From the NCBI GenBank assembly GCA_017551095.1, contig JAFZMQ010000005.1:1-35185 (forward strand): a stretch of DNA of 35,185 nucleotides. Direction: 5' to 3'. The DNA comes from Clostridia bacterium (GTDB taxonomy: Bacteria; Bacillota; Clostridia; UBA1381). This document shows positions 9,072 to 15,894 of this stretch, in pieces. Every line of letters starts with the position of its first letter. Within the stretch, counting starts at the first letter, position 1. The position numbers and the translations under genes were made by a program. Under the pieces are notes generated by a model. That model did no database searches, had not been told where the DNA came from, and was given only the letters and a program-made list of their open reading frames with translations.

Positions 9072-9377
9072 TCATATTTTCATACCATATTTTTTTAAAT
9101 CAACTCGACCGTCTTCTTCAAAAACAACCCCTTCTGCTTCAAGCAGTTGTCTTTGAACATCCGCACCACCAAATGCAAATGCAGGAGCTGTTCTGCCTTC
9201 TCTGTTTACCACTCGATGACAGGGAATAATTCCGGGCATTGGATTTACATGTAACGCATACCCCACCACTCTTGCCCAGTGTGGATTGCCGGCAAGTGCT
9301 GCCACTTGCCCATATGTCGCCACTTTTCCCTTTGGAATGTTTGTAACCACCTCGTATATTTTCTCAAATGTGTTCAT
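9072..9377 (-). CDS. MGMT-family (O6-alkylguanine transferase-like) protein
   Basis: A 101-residue protein consisting only of the C-terminal DNA-binding domain of O6-methylguanine-DNA methyltransferase: VATYGQVAALAG (helix-turn-helix), then ARVVGYAL, and the active-site motif IPCHRVV. The acceptor Cys is kept. Alkyltransferase-like ATL proteins have Trp there, so direct alkyl transfer remains possible although the usual N-terminal domain is absent. The ATG follows GGAG. Its stop overlaps a possible ATG of the next gene. Substrate and in vivo role are not shown by the sequence. Confidence 0.87.
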   Translation of the reverse strand: MNTFEKIYEVVTNIPKGKVATYGQVAALAGNPHWARVVGYALHVNPMPGIIPCHRVVNREGRTAPAFAFGGADVQRQLLEAEGVVFEEDGRVDLKKYGMKI

Positions 9378-9448
9378 AAAATCTCCAAATTCTTAATACA
9401 TATATTTTTTATAGCAACACTTTTGAAACAGTATTTATGAATGTAATA

Positions 9449-9625
9449 TTATATTTTGCACTTTTTAAGCAATAATTCTATAAAATCATCTTTCGTTATT
9501 TTTCCTTCTAATGCAGCCATGCATAATTCTCTTTCCCCATCAGAGAACACAAACCCTTCCATCTCAACAGAAGCAATAGCATTATCTAAAATGTTTATTA
9601 TATCATCATTTGATACTTTGTACAT
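9449..9625 (-). CDS. VbhA-family antitoxin-like protein, orphan
   Basis: A 58-residue protein, MYKVSNDDIINILDNAIASV followed by EMEGF. It carries S-V-E-M-E-G, which fits the (S/T)xxxE(G/N) inhibitory motif of Fic-inhibiting antitoxins such as VbhA. The rest (GERELCMAALEGKITKDDFI) also resembles VbhA-domain proteins. In that family the Glu blocks ATP binding by a partner Fic AMP-transferase. No protein with a Fic motif (HPFxxGNGR) is seen in this window, so this copy is an orphan or has a distant partner. The ATG at 9625 has AAGGTG nine bases upstream; an in-frame GTG lies at 9637. It lies between Gabija and the MGMT gene. Confidence 0.68.
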   Translation of the reverse strand: MYKVSNDDIINILDNAIASVEMEGFVFSDGERELCMAALEGKITKDDFIELLLKKCKI

Positions 9626-9669
9626 ATACACTCTCACCTTATTCTTTGCGGACTTGTTTTACTAAATTT

Positions 9670-9697
9670 TTCAAAAAATATTATCATTTAAAATGAT
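9670..9697 (-). terminator. possible weak terminator after the Gabija pair
   Basis: Minus-strand ATCATTT-T-AAATGAT is an AT-only hairpin followed by AATATTTTTTG. The stem is weak, so termination may be partial and the VbhA-like gene could be read through from Gabija. Confidence 0.35.
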
Positions 9698-9748
9698 TGA
9701 AGCGACTATGAAATTACAAATTCAAGTGTTTGAATCCAGTTTTTATGC

Positions 9749-11569
9749 TCATTCATAAACCTCTATTTTAGTATAATCATGAATAGCATCGTACAATGGC
9801 TTAACACCGCCATAGCTCTGTACACCACCTTTTTTCAACTTTAATCGTTTCTTTGATGTCGTTATATAAAGATTCTTTTTTGCTCTTGAAACTGCAACAA
9901 AAAATGCGCTGGCATCTTCACTAGAGATTGGTCTATTTGAGGCAAAAAACGCCTCATCTTCTATTCCAACAACAAATACTGCCTCATATTCTAAACCTTT
10001 ACTTTTATGTATTGTCATTGCCGGAATAGATGTTTCTCCTTCAAAACTGTTTAAGGCTTTTATCCAGTCATTATACTGTACATATTCTTCCCACAAAAGA
10101 TTACACACCTGATCTATGTTTCGATTAAAATATTCTCCATTTTCATATTGTGGATACATATCTCTGTATTCCTTCTCACCCAAATACTTGAAAATGCTAT
10201 CAACAGTATTTCTTAATTCTGATATTTCATCAGAAGATTTAATTTTGTTAATAGTATTATTCAATCCATTAAGAAAAGCATCTAGGTCTAAATATCGGCT
10301 ATTAACTTTTTCTATATCATCTATATCAATACCGTGAACCTTTAAATCTATTTCTTGTATATACATATACGCATCTGGATTTTGAATAGACACAGAACAG
10401 AACAGCATTGCTAAAATCATGTTTACCACATCTTCTTTCAGCAAATCCTGATATATGACCTCATTTCTTATTTTGATTCCATCTTGGATTTCACAATCTA
10501 AGATACCATTTAAATATTCATTAATTGATCTCTTTACCAAAATGCAGATATCACGAGGTTTTGTCCCAGAGTTTAATAAGTCTATGATTTTATTTTTAAT
10601 AAATTCTTGCTCTCTATCGTCATCATCAAATACGGCAATAGTAGCAATCCCTTCATCTGCTTCATACTTTGTTCCCGGAATTATATCAATCTCTTTTTCG
10701 TTTAATGTTGCATACAGTGCTTTTTGCAAAGACAACAACTTAGGCGCTGAACGATGATTCATTACCATCGTTTTGCTTGTTGCATCAAAATCTCGAATAT
10801 ATCTATCAGCCACATCTGGCATTGCACCAGCCCATAACATTATTCTTTGCTTTTGGTCGCCCACAGCAGTTATAACCGAACTTGTATTTTGGAAACAAGT
10901 TTTAACAAATTCATACTGTAAGCTTGTTGTATCTTGAAATTCGTCTAAGAATACATGACTATATGTTTTTTGCAAAGATTTAAGAATATATTCATTATTC
11001 TTTAATATGTATATAGCAAACCTTGAAATCAAGTTAAAATTTAATGCAGGTTCAAAATTCACAGTACCCTTGGTCATGACATCAATTACTTTACTAGGAT
11101 ATTTTGGCTTTGATTCCTGTGCATTCAATTTTGGGAGAGAAAATCCAGCGAGTTGATAAGCTTGTCTTAATAAACTATTATCAGTATCTATTCGATAATT
11201 TTTATCTGGTCTGAAACTTTCTGGCAAAGCCATTATGAATCTATCAAGTATTTCTTTACAAAACTTATCAAAAGTATAAGAATCTAATCTGCAAGATAAT
11301 TCTTGGCCACACCTTTGCTTTACTCTTTCACCTAGATTTGATGCAGAATCTTTTTTGAACGAAACTGCAAGAATTCGTTTGGGATAAGGACATGTGTTAG
11401 TCTGCAAAAGGTAACACGCTCTCTGAGCTAACAATTCTGTCTTACCGGCACCCGGGCCTGCTATAACAAGCGTATTATAATCACTTTTTACAACTTCCAT
11501 GGCTGCATTTTCCAAAACAATATTTTCAGGCATCCAGGTCTTTTGTGATTTTAGTATTGTTATGCTCAT
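9749..11569 (-). CDS. gajB: Gabija GajB-like UvrD-family helicase
   Basis: A 606-residue superfamily 1A helicase-like protein. Motif I AGPGAGKTE is at 37-45, the Walker B box LDEFQD at 208-213, motif III VGDQKQRIMLWAGA at 236-249, NHRS at 271-274, motif V TIHKSKGLEYEAVFVVG starting at 519, and motif VI VAVSRAKKNLYIT at 558-570. All helicase motifs look intact. Its ATG overlaps the stop of the OLD nuclease gene in an ATGA quartet, so the pair is co-translated. That pairing defines class 2 OLD systems, known as the Gabija anti-phage defence. It is about 100 residues longer than the founding Bacillus cereus GajB as I recall it. The codon use looks more AT-rich than in recJ or gyrB. Confidence 0.85.
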   Translation of the reverse strand: MSITILKSQKTWMPENIVLENAAMEVVKSDYNTLVIAGPGAGKTELLAQRACYLLQTNTCPYPKRILAVSFKKDSASNLGERVKQRCGQELSCRLDSYTFDKFCKEILDRFIMALPESFRPDKNYRIDTDNSLLRQAYQLAGFSLPKLNAQESKPKYPSKVIDVMTKGTVNFEPALNFNLISRFAIYILKNNEYILKSLQKTYSHVFLDEFQDTTSLQYEFVKTCFQNTSSVITAVGDQKQRIMLWAGAMPDVADRYIRDFDATSKTMVMNHRSAPKLLSLQKALYATLNEKEIDIIPGTKYEADEGIATIAVFDDDDREQEFIKNKIIDLLNSGTKPRDICILVKRSINEYLNGILDCEIQDGIKIRNEVIYQDLLKEDVVNMILAMLFCSVSIQNPDAYMYIQEIDLKVHGIDIDDIEKVNSRYLDLDAFLNGLNNTINKIKSSDEISELRNTVDSIFKYLGEKEYRDMYPQYENGEYFNRNIDQVCNLLWEEYVQYNDWIKALNSFEGETSIPAMTIHKSKGLEYEAVFVVGIEDEAFFASNRPISSEDASAFFVAVSRAKKNLYITTSKKRLKLKKGGVQSYGGVKPLYDAIHDYTKIEVYE

Positions 11570-13602
11570 AGTTTATTCTTCCCATCAGCTATTTTAATAA
11601 TAATCTTTCTTAACGGTTGGGGGACATCTTTGAGTTTATTAATATTACAATTAGGCAATGCTACTAAATGTGTAGATGGTTTCCCTCGGTTTAAAAATAG
11701 ATACTTATACCAAACCATTAATCTTTGTTGCTTAGAAGTATAAGTATGTCCATCTCCGCCCTCTTCTTTTAATGTTGCTTTAACATCTTTTTTGATTCTA
11801 TCTTTAAAATCTTTTGTCATTCTTTCTTTTTCTATATCTTTAATTTTTCCAATATTTTTGATTTCTGGACCATAAAATTCATCAACAGTATCTTTATATG
11901 CATCTGTAAAGGCTTCTAATAGCATAAAATCAAGATCTAATGGCGCAGAAAAATACACATTATACTGTTCTAATTTCTCTATCCAGAATTGCATTTCTTC
12001 TTTTTTTTCAATATCCCATTTATGCATACTATTTAAATCTGCTGTAGATAATAACAAACCATTCTTGTCTGTCAGTAATTCATTTCCATCAACACCTATA
12101 TTTAATAGTTGTTCTATTACATATTTTATGCGTCCCCAACCACCGCCATATCGTTCTCGGTCTAAATCTAGCAATGTAATGTACGGTATATTTAAATCAC
12201 TTAGCAACTTCCAAAAATAGTTAACATGCTTTCCTCCTAAAGGAGCAATAGAAATTCCTAAAAAATCTGCATTTCCATATGCTTTTTCCAAAAAATGCGG
12301 AATAACAATTTGCTCACTTTCTCCCTCACCCAATATAACCATTCTGGAAAAATATAACTCAGGATATGCCTCAACCGCTCCCTTTATATACTTATACTTC
12401 TCGTCACTTTTGTCGGGAAGTAAAATATTTTTTACAACCGAATAGTCTTTATTTTCCATTTTAAAGTAACGAATCGTAGTTGCATCTATTCGTCTTATTG
12501 TAGAAGCAGAATGCGAAGATAGCACAACCTGTGCATTGCTTAATGAAGATACCTTTCTTAAATTTAAAATAACTTTCCCCAATAACTGAGGCGCAATATG
12601 ATTTTCTGGTTCTTCGACCGCAAGGAAAGTTAATAAAGGAGGTGTAATAAGTTTTTTATCTTTTTCTGCTGGAGTTGTACTGATTTCCTTTAATAAATCC
12701 GTTTCCATTGATAAAAGTGTATTTACTAAAGAAAAATAAAATAACGACCTTAACCCATCTCCCAATTCACTTATATCATAATCACGAGGCACTTCAGTAG
12801 GAGAAAACGAAATTTCAGTATGTTTTAGCAAATCATCTATCTCTGTAGAATTTACATTAATTTTTGTTGTTCCGTATCTATTGTCACCATGAAAAGCAGA
12901 CCATTGGGTTTGTAAAGTTGTATTTACTTTACTTATGTCAGGGATATTTTGAACAGTTTTATTTACTATACCTATATGTTTCTTTAGTTTTTCCTTCGTA
13001 TGCTCATCCCACTTTATATTTTTAAACAATCGATTAAATAATGTTCCTGTGACATTTCTTAATTGTTCTGAAGGGTTTCTTAATGCTGGCACATAAATGC
13101 ACCTAATGTTTGATAAAATAGTTTTATCCGCATGTTTCTTAACACTTTCTGAAATTTCTGCACTTTCAGGGGCAACTATAAAATAATATTTAGATTCAAT
13201 TAAACCTTCAATGCTACCATCGTTTATATATGATGACTCCAATCTAATCCTTAAATAGGGTTCTGAAGTCTCGTCTTTAACAACAAAATATTTAAAAAAC
13301 GCAGGAATTGCAGACTCTGTTTCTTCTTCATTTTGTAGTTCTGGAAATGTGAATACTGCCTCAATATACATCTCCGCACTATCAACTTCTTCGGGTTTTT
13401 TTCCATAAGGAAGATGAAAATCTGACCGTGTGATTTCTTTTTCTGATGGTAATGTTCCAAAAAGTTTTACTAATGATAACATAGCAGCTGTCTTTCCAGA
13501 ACTATTTGCACCAATGAATGTAGTGAATTTTTCGAAATAAATGGTAGTAGTTTTCGGTCCAAAACACCTAAAATTATTTATTTTAATCTTCTTTAGTTTC
13601 AT
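11566..13602 (-). CDS. gajA: Gabija GajA-like OLD-family ATPase/TOPRIM nuclease
   Basis: A 678-residue protein of the overcoming-lysogenisation-defect family. The N-terminal ABC-type ATPase shows NNFRCFGP, Walker A GANSSGKT at 31-38, a signature-like SELGDGLRSL at 278-287, Walker B FLAVEEPENH at 326-335 and H-loop VVLSSHSAS at 359-367. A TOPRIM nuclease domain follows, with acidic GEGESE at 425-430 and LLDLDRERYGGG, whose DxD is at 479-481. In studied Gabija systems GajA cleaves DNA when nucleotides are depleted by phage activity; here that role is inferred from family and the gajB neighbour. The ATG at 13602 has AAGG and GGAG upstream; an in-frame TTG at 13617 is rejected. It is larger than the founding GajA. 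Confidence 0.87.
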   Translation of the reverse strand: MKLKKIKINNFRCFGPKTTTIYFEKFTTFIGANSSGKTAAMLSLVKLFGTLPSEKEITRSDFHLPYGKKPEEVDSAEMYIEAVFTFPELQNEEETESAIPAFFKYFVVKDETSEPYLRIRLESSYINDGSIEGLIESKYYFIVAPESAEISESVKKHADKTILSNIRCIYVPALRNPSEQLRNVTGTLFNRLFKNIKWDEHTKEKLKKHIGIVNKTVQNIPDISKVNTTLQTQWSAFHGDNRYGTTKINVNSTEIDDLLKHTEISFSPTEVPRDYDISELGDGLRSLFYFSLVNTLLSMETDLLKEISTTPAEKDKKLITPPLLTFLAVEEPENHIAPQLLGKVILNLRKVSSLSNAQVVLSSHSASTIRRIDATTIRYFKMENKDYSVVKNILLPDKSDEKYKYIKGAVEAYPELYFSRMVILGEGESEQIVIPHFLEKAYGNADFLGISIAPLGGKHVNYFWKLLSDLNIPYITLLDLDRERYGGGWGRIKYVIEQLLNIGVDGNELLTDKNGLLLSTADLNSMHKWDIEKKEEMQFWIEKLEQYNVYFSAPLDLDFMLLEAFTDAYKDTVDEFYGPEIKNIGKIKDIEKERMTKDFKDRIKKDVKATLKEEGGDGHTYTSKQQRLMVWYKYLFLNRGKPSTHLVALPNCNINKLKDVPQPLRKIIIKIADGKNKL

Positions 13603-13780
13603 AGTCCTTCTCTCCAAAAATAATGAAAATTATTATTTACCAAAATGCTCATACATTACTACTCCCATGCAGTTCCTTTAGTTTTATGTTTTAAACTCAT
13701 ATATTGCATAAGATGTTTCATTTCACATTTTAAAAATTACTGTTTATGTTTACTCAATCATATATTCTAATTGCAAAACT
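13603..13780 (-). other. long untranslated leader of the Gabija operon, with a possible mini-ORF
   Basis: About 178 bases separate the predicted transcription start from the gajA ATG. They include a 12-codon frame, MGVVMYEHFGK and a stop (13633-13668), with AAAGGA before its ATG. It ends about 30 bases before gajA and could be a leader peptide or chance. No known riboswitch fold was recognised. The leader is AT-rich. Confidence 0.3.
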
Positions 13781-13786
13781 AGATAT

Positions 13787-13820
13787 ATTATACCATAATT
13801 CGCCAATTTTTTCAATTGGC
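13787..13820 (-). promoter_or_regulatory. Gabija promoter with a palindrome over the -35
   Basis: Minus-strand -35 TTGAAA (13810-13815), 17-bp spacer and -10 TATAAT (13787-13792) form a strong sigma-A promoter reading into gajA. A perfect inverted repeat, GCCAATT-5-AATTGGC (13802-13820), covers the -35 and its upstream flank. A bound repressor there would block polymerase. The palindrome has no T-run, so it reads as an operator rather than a terminator. No regulator gene lies in the operon. Confidence 0.7.
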
Positions 13821-13871
13821 AAAATGATGAAATTTAAAGCCTACATATACCCAAATTAGTTCCTTTAATAT

Positions 13872-13931
13872 TTGAGACAATTATAGATTCATGGTATAAT
13901 AGAAACCATTTTAACTTTAAAGGAGGTTTCT
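13872..13931 (+). promoter_or_regulatory. IS3 transposase promoter and RBS-sequestering repeat
   Basis: Plus-strand -35 TTGAGA (13872-13877), 17-bp spacer, -10 TATAAT (13895-13900). Transcription should start near 13907. A 7-bp inverted repeat AGAAACC (13901-13907) and GGTTTCT (13925-13931) runs into the AAAGGAGG ribosome binding site. RNA starting at the element's own promoter lacks the left arm, whereas read-through RNA from outside would include it and could fold over the binding site. This is a known way for insertion sequences to avoid being switched on by external promoters; applying it here is inference. Confidence 0.7.
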
Positions 13932-15134
13932 ATCATGAAACAAAAGCACTCACAAGAGCAGAAGGATTATGTCTTAAAATGTTATTTGTCTGGCGAAAGC
14001 GTTTCCTCTATCCAGAAAAACACTAACATTCCTCGCTCAACGATTTATCGCTGGATTAAAGATTATAATTGCAAGCGGCAAAACAAAGACCATTTAATCA
14101 ATCTAAAAGATTACAACGACCTTACTCGTAAGTATGAACGAAGTCTAACCATAATTAAAATTTTGCAATCTTCGCCATGCTTAGCTACCGATTCTATTGA
14201 TGAAAAATATTTTGCTATTGAAGATTTACTTTTAAAGGGTTACAATGTAAATGTCATCTGTGCAGCATTGTGTATGTCCAAGGGCACATATTACAACCGC
14301 AAACTTCGTGGCAAACACGGTAACACCAAAGACAAGTTGAGACGAGATGAACTGATGCCTGTGGTCGAGAAAATATATCACGAAAGCAACCAGATTTATG
14401 GTCCCGGAAAAGTCGCTGCAGTCATGAATGACCGAGGATATTCTGTTGGAGTTTCCACTATATCAAAAATCATGCACGAAAATGGCTGGTTCAGTATCCG
14501 TGGTGGTTCAAAAGCCTTATATGAAATGAACCAAAAACGCAAAGAGAATATTTTAAATCAACAATTCACCGTAACACGTCCGAATGAGGTCTGGGTGAGC
14601 GATGTAACATACTATACATATAATCGAATAAGATATTATATTTGTGTCATTATTGACTTATTTGCTCGCAAGGTTGTTGCGTGGAAAATTTCAAAGAAAA
14701 ACAGCACTCAACTTACAAAGAACACTTTTATGCAAGCATACACTTCAAGAGAAATTACCGGTGACTTACTGTTTCATTCTGACCAAGGCGGTAACTTCGT
14801 ATCCAAAACATTTATGAATTATTTAAAAGAGTTAAATGTTGAACAGTCATTTTCTAAACCCGGCAGGCCTTACGATAATTCTGTTTGCGAATCATTTTTC
14901 AGCAATTTCAAACAAGAAGAATTATATCGGCACGAATACAAAACCGCCGAAGATTTAAAGCGAAGCATTAACAAATATATGGTCTTTTATAATAACGAAA
15001 GACCTCATTCCGTTATTCGATACCAGACACCGAACAAGGCTGAGGTCAAATATTACGATAAATTAAGGCTTTTAGAAAAAGAAAAATTAGACGCTGGTGG
15101 TTCGAATGTTAAAAATTATTGATTTTTAATCTCA
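13873..15134 (+). mobile_element. IS3-family insertion sequence (ends approximate)
   Basis: An element of about 1.26 kb holding one transposase gene. The ends are guessed from TGAGA (13873-13877) on the left and TCTCA (15130-15134) on the right, which match as terminal inverted repeats for only five bases before diverging. No clear flanking target duplication was found, so the true ends may differ by tens of bases. It lies between the Gabija promoter and tRNA-Lys and is oriented away from Gabija. Confidence 0.55.
13935..15122 (+). CDS. IS3-family transposase, single fused frame
   Basis: A 395-residue DDE transposase. The N-terminus has a helix-turn-helix (IPRSTIYRWIKDY, about 32-44). A central HTH_21-like stretch (ICAALCMSKGTYYNRK) and an IS150-type linker (YGPGKVAAVMNDRGY) follow. 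The rve integrase core has D223 (WVSDVTYY), D283 (HSDQGG) and E319 (NSVCESFFSNFKQEE), so the catalytic triad is complete. Many IS3 elements make this protein by frameshifting between orfA and orfB; here it is one uninterrupted frame. AAAGGAGG stands before the ATG, so it looks intact and potentially active. Confidence 0.92.
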   Translation: MKQKHSQEQKDYVLKCYLSGESVSSIQKNTNIPRSTIYRWIKDYNCKRQNKDHLINLKDYNDLTRKYERSLTIIKILQSSPCLATDSIDEKYFAIEDLLLKGYNVNVICAALCMSKGTYYNRKLRGKHGNTKDKLRRDELMPVVEKIYHESNQIYGPGKVAAVMNDRGYSVGVSTISKIMHENGWFSIRGGSKALYEMNQKRKENILNQQFTVTRPNEVWVSDVTYYTYNRIRYYICVIIDLFARKVVAWKISKKNSTQLTKNTFMQAYTSREITGDLLFHSDQGGNFVSKTFMNYLKELNVEQSFSKPGRPYDNSVCESFFSNFKQEELYRHEYKTAEDLKRSINKYMVFYNNERPHSVIRYQTPNKAEVKYYDKLRLLEKEKLDAGGSNVKNY

Positions 15135-15188
15135 GAATCAGCATTTTTCTAAAAATATGTACCATATATTTTTTTATTCATAAAGCAT

Positions 15189-15214
15189 AAAAACCTGCAT
15201 ATATACAGGTTTTT
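15189..15214. terminator. bidirectional hairpin terminator past the transposase
   Basis: AAAAACCTG (15189-15197) pairs with CAGGTTTTT (15206-15214) around an 8-nt loop. A-run and T-run flank it, so it can stop the transposase transcript on the plus strand and leftward transcripts on the minus strand. Confidence 0.7.
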
Positions 15215-15224
15215 GCATAAAGAA

Positions 15225-15267
15225 AGAACAGGCGATTGGAACTATGATGGTTCGAATTACCTGTTCT
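15225..15267 (-). terminator. probable tRNA-Lys terminator with an internal hairpin
   Basis: Minus-strand AGAACAGG (15260-15267) pairs with CCTGTTCT (15225-15232). Inside is a smaller GAAC/GTTC stem (15250-15253 with 15239-15242). It lies 8 bases past the encoded CCA end of tRNA-Lys and is followed on that strand by TTCTTTATG, a poor T-run. It may act as a processing or termination signal. Confidence 0.5.
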
Positions 15268-15274
15268 ATTCATC

Positions 15275-15350
15275 TGGTGCACCATCAGGGACTCGAACCC
15301 TGGGCACCCTGATTAAGAGTCAGGTGCTCTACCAACTGAGCTAATGGTGC
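15275..15350 (-). tRNA. tRNA-Lys(CTT)
   Basis: On the minus strand the cloverleaf is complete. The acceptor GCACCAT/ATGGTGC pairs fully and the D-arm reads AGCTCAGTTGGTAGAGC. The anticodon loop ACTCTTAA has CTT for lysine AAG codons, and the T-arm is CCAGGGTTCGAGTCCCTGA (continuing into the acceptor). Discriminator A and an encoded CCA (15275-15277) follow. It marks the right border of the accessory block. Confidence 0.97.
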
Positions 15351-15380
15351 AAATATTTAATTGTCAATCGCAACTATTAG

Positions 15381-15409
15381 ATTATATCACTGCTATACTT
15401 AATTGTCAA
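15381..15409 (-). promoter_or_regulatory. consensus sigma-A promoter of tRNA-Lys
   Basis: Perfect TTGACA (15404-15409), 17-bp spacer and perfect TATAAT (15381-15386), as expected for a stable RNA gene. The 11-mer TTGACAATTAA containing the -35 is repeated at 15357-15367, right before the tRNA, where it has no -10. Confidence 0.93.
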
Positions 15410-15429
15410 CACTTTTTTTAAAAAAATAC

Positions 15430-15460
15430 AAAAAGGAGCGATAAATTATCACTCCTTTTT
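15430..15460 (-). terminator. terminator of the acidic lipoprotein gene
   Basis: AAAAAGGAGTGATA and TATCGCTCCTTTTT (minus strand) form a 14-bp stem with one G-T pair and a 3-nt loop. A- and T-runs on both sides make it potentially bidirectional. Confidence 0.85.
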
Positions 15461-15479
15461 GTTGTTTTAATAAGTATGA

Positions 15480-15698
15480 TTACTCTGCCTTTGCATCATC
15501 AGCTGTTTCAGCTTCTGCTTCTGCTTCTTCTTCAGCTTCTGCTTCTTCGGTTTCTTCCTCAGCTTCTGCTTCTTCTTCAACAGTTTCTTCTACTGCTGTC
15601 TCTTCTTCTGGAGCAGGTTCTTCTGTCTTAGTTCCACAAGCAGCTAAAACGCTTATAGACATCAAGGCAGCAACAAGAAGTGCTAAAAACTTTTTCAT
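15480..15698 (-). CDS. small Glu/Ala-rich lipoprotein, function unknown
   Basis: A 72-residue protein. MKKFLALLVAALMSISVLAA is a typical signal peptide ending in lipobox LAAC (lipidated Cys at 21). The 50-odd residues after it are almost only Glu and Ala with some Thr: EEAEAEEETEEAEAEEEAEA and similar. No Lys-rich or hydrophobic stretch is present, so the mature part is a strongly acidic, probably disordered tail fixed to the outer face of the membrane. AGGAGG precedes the ATG, and the gene has its own promoter and terminator, so it is likely expressed. The coding DNA is a near-repeat of GCTTCTTCT-type units (plus strand), which is prone to slippage. The signal peptide resembles that of the substrate-binding protein two genes upstream, but no binding domain remains. 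Confidence 0.8.
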   Translation of the reverse strand: MKKFLALLVAALMSISVLAACGTKTEEPAPEEETAVEETVEEEAEAEEETEEAEAEEEAEAEAETADDAKAE

Positions 15699-15797
15699 GA
15701 TACATTACCTCCTAAATTATTCTGAAACTTTCGTTTCATACATCAAATTATATGATGCGAAATAATATTTAATGCCGTTACTTACAGCACCTTGCAC

Positions 15798-15826
15798 ATA
15801 ATACCACTTTATTTTGAAAAAAACAA
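15798..15826 (-). promoter_or_regulatory. probable promoter of the acidic lipoprotein gene
   Basis: Minus-strand TTGTTT (15821-15826), 17-bp spacer, TATTAT (15798-15803). It leaves a leader of about 90 nt. A second TATAAT nearer the gene lacks a good -35. Confidence 0.55.
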
Positions 15827-15894
15827 GTGTTTTTTACAAATTTTTCTTTTTTTTGTGTATTTTATACCAAAACTATGCTTTTTTTAGAGCTTTT

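Noticed and set aside
15225-15267. possible tRNA fragment (GGTTCGAAT string)
   Set aside because: Only a T-loop-like string is present and no cloverleaf can be drawn; an inverted repeat next to tRNA-Lys explains it better.
8000-15350. integrated element with att sites at tRNA-Lys
   Set aside because: No copy of the tRNA 3' end was found on the left side and no integrase gene is present.
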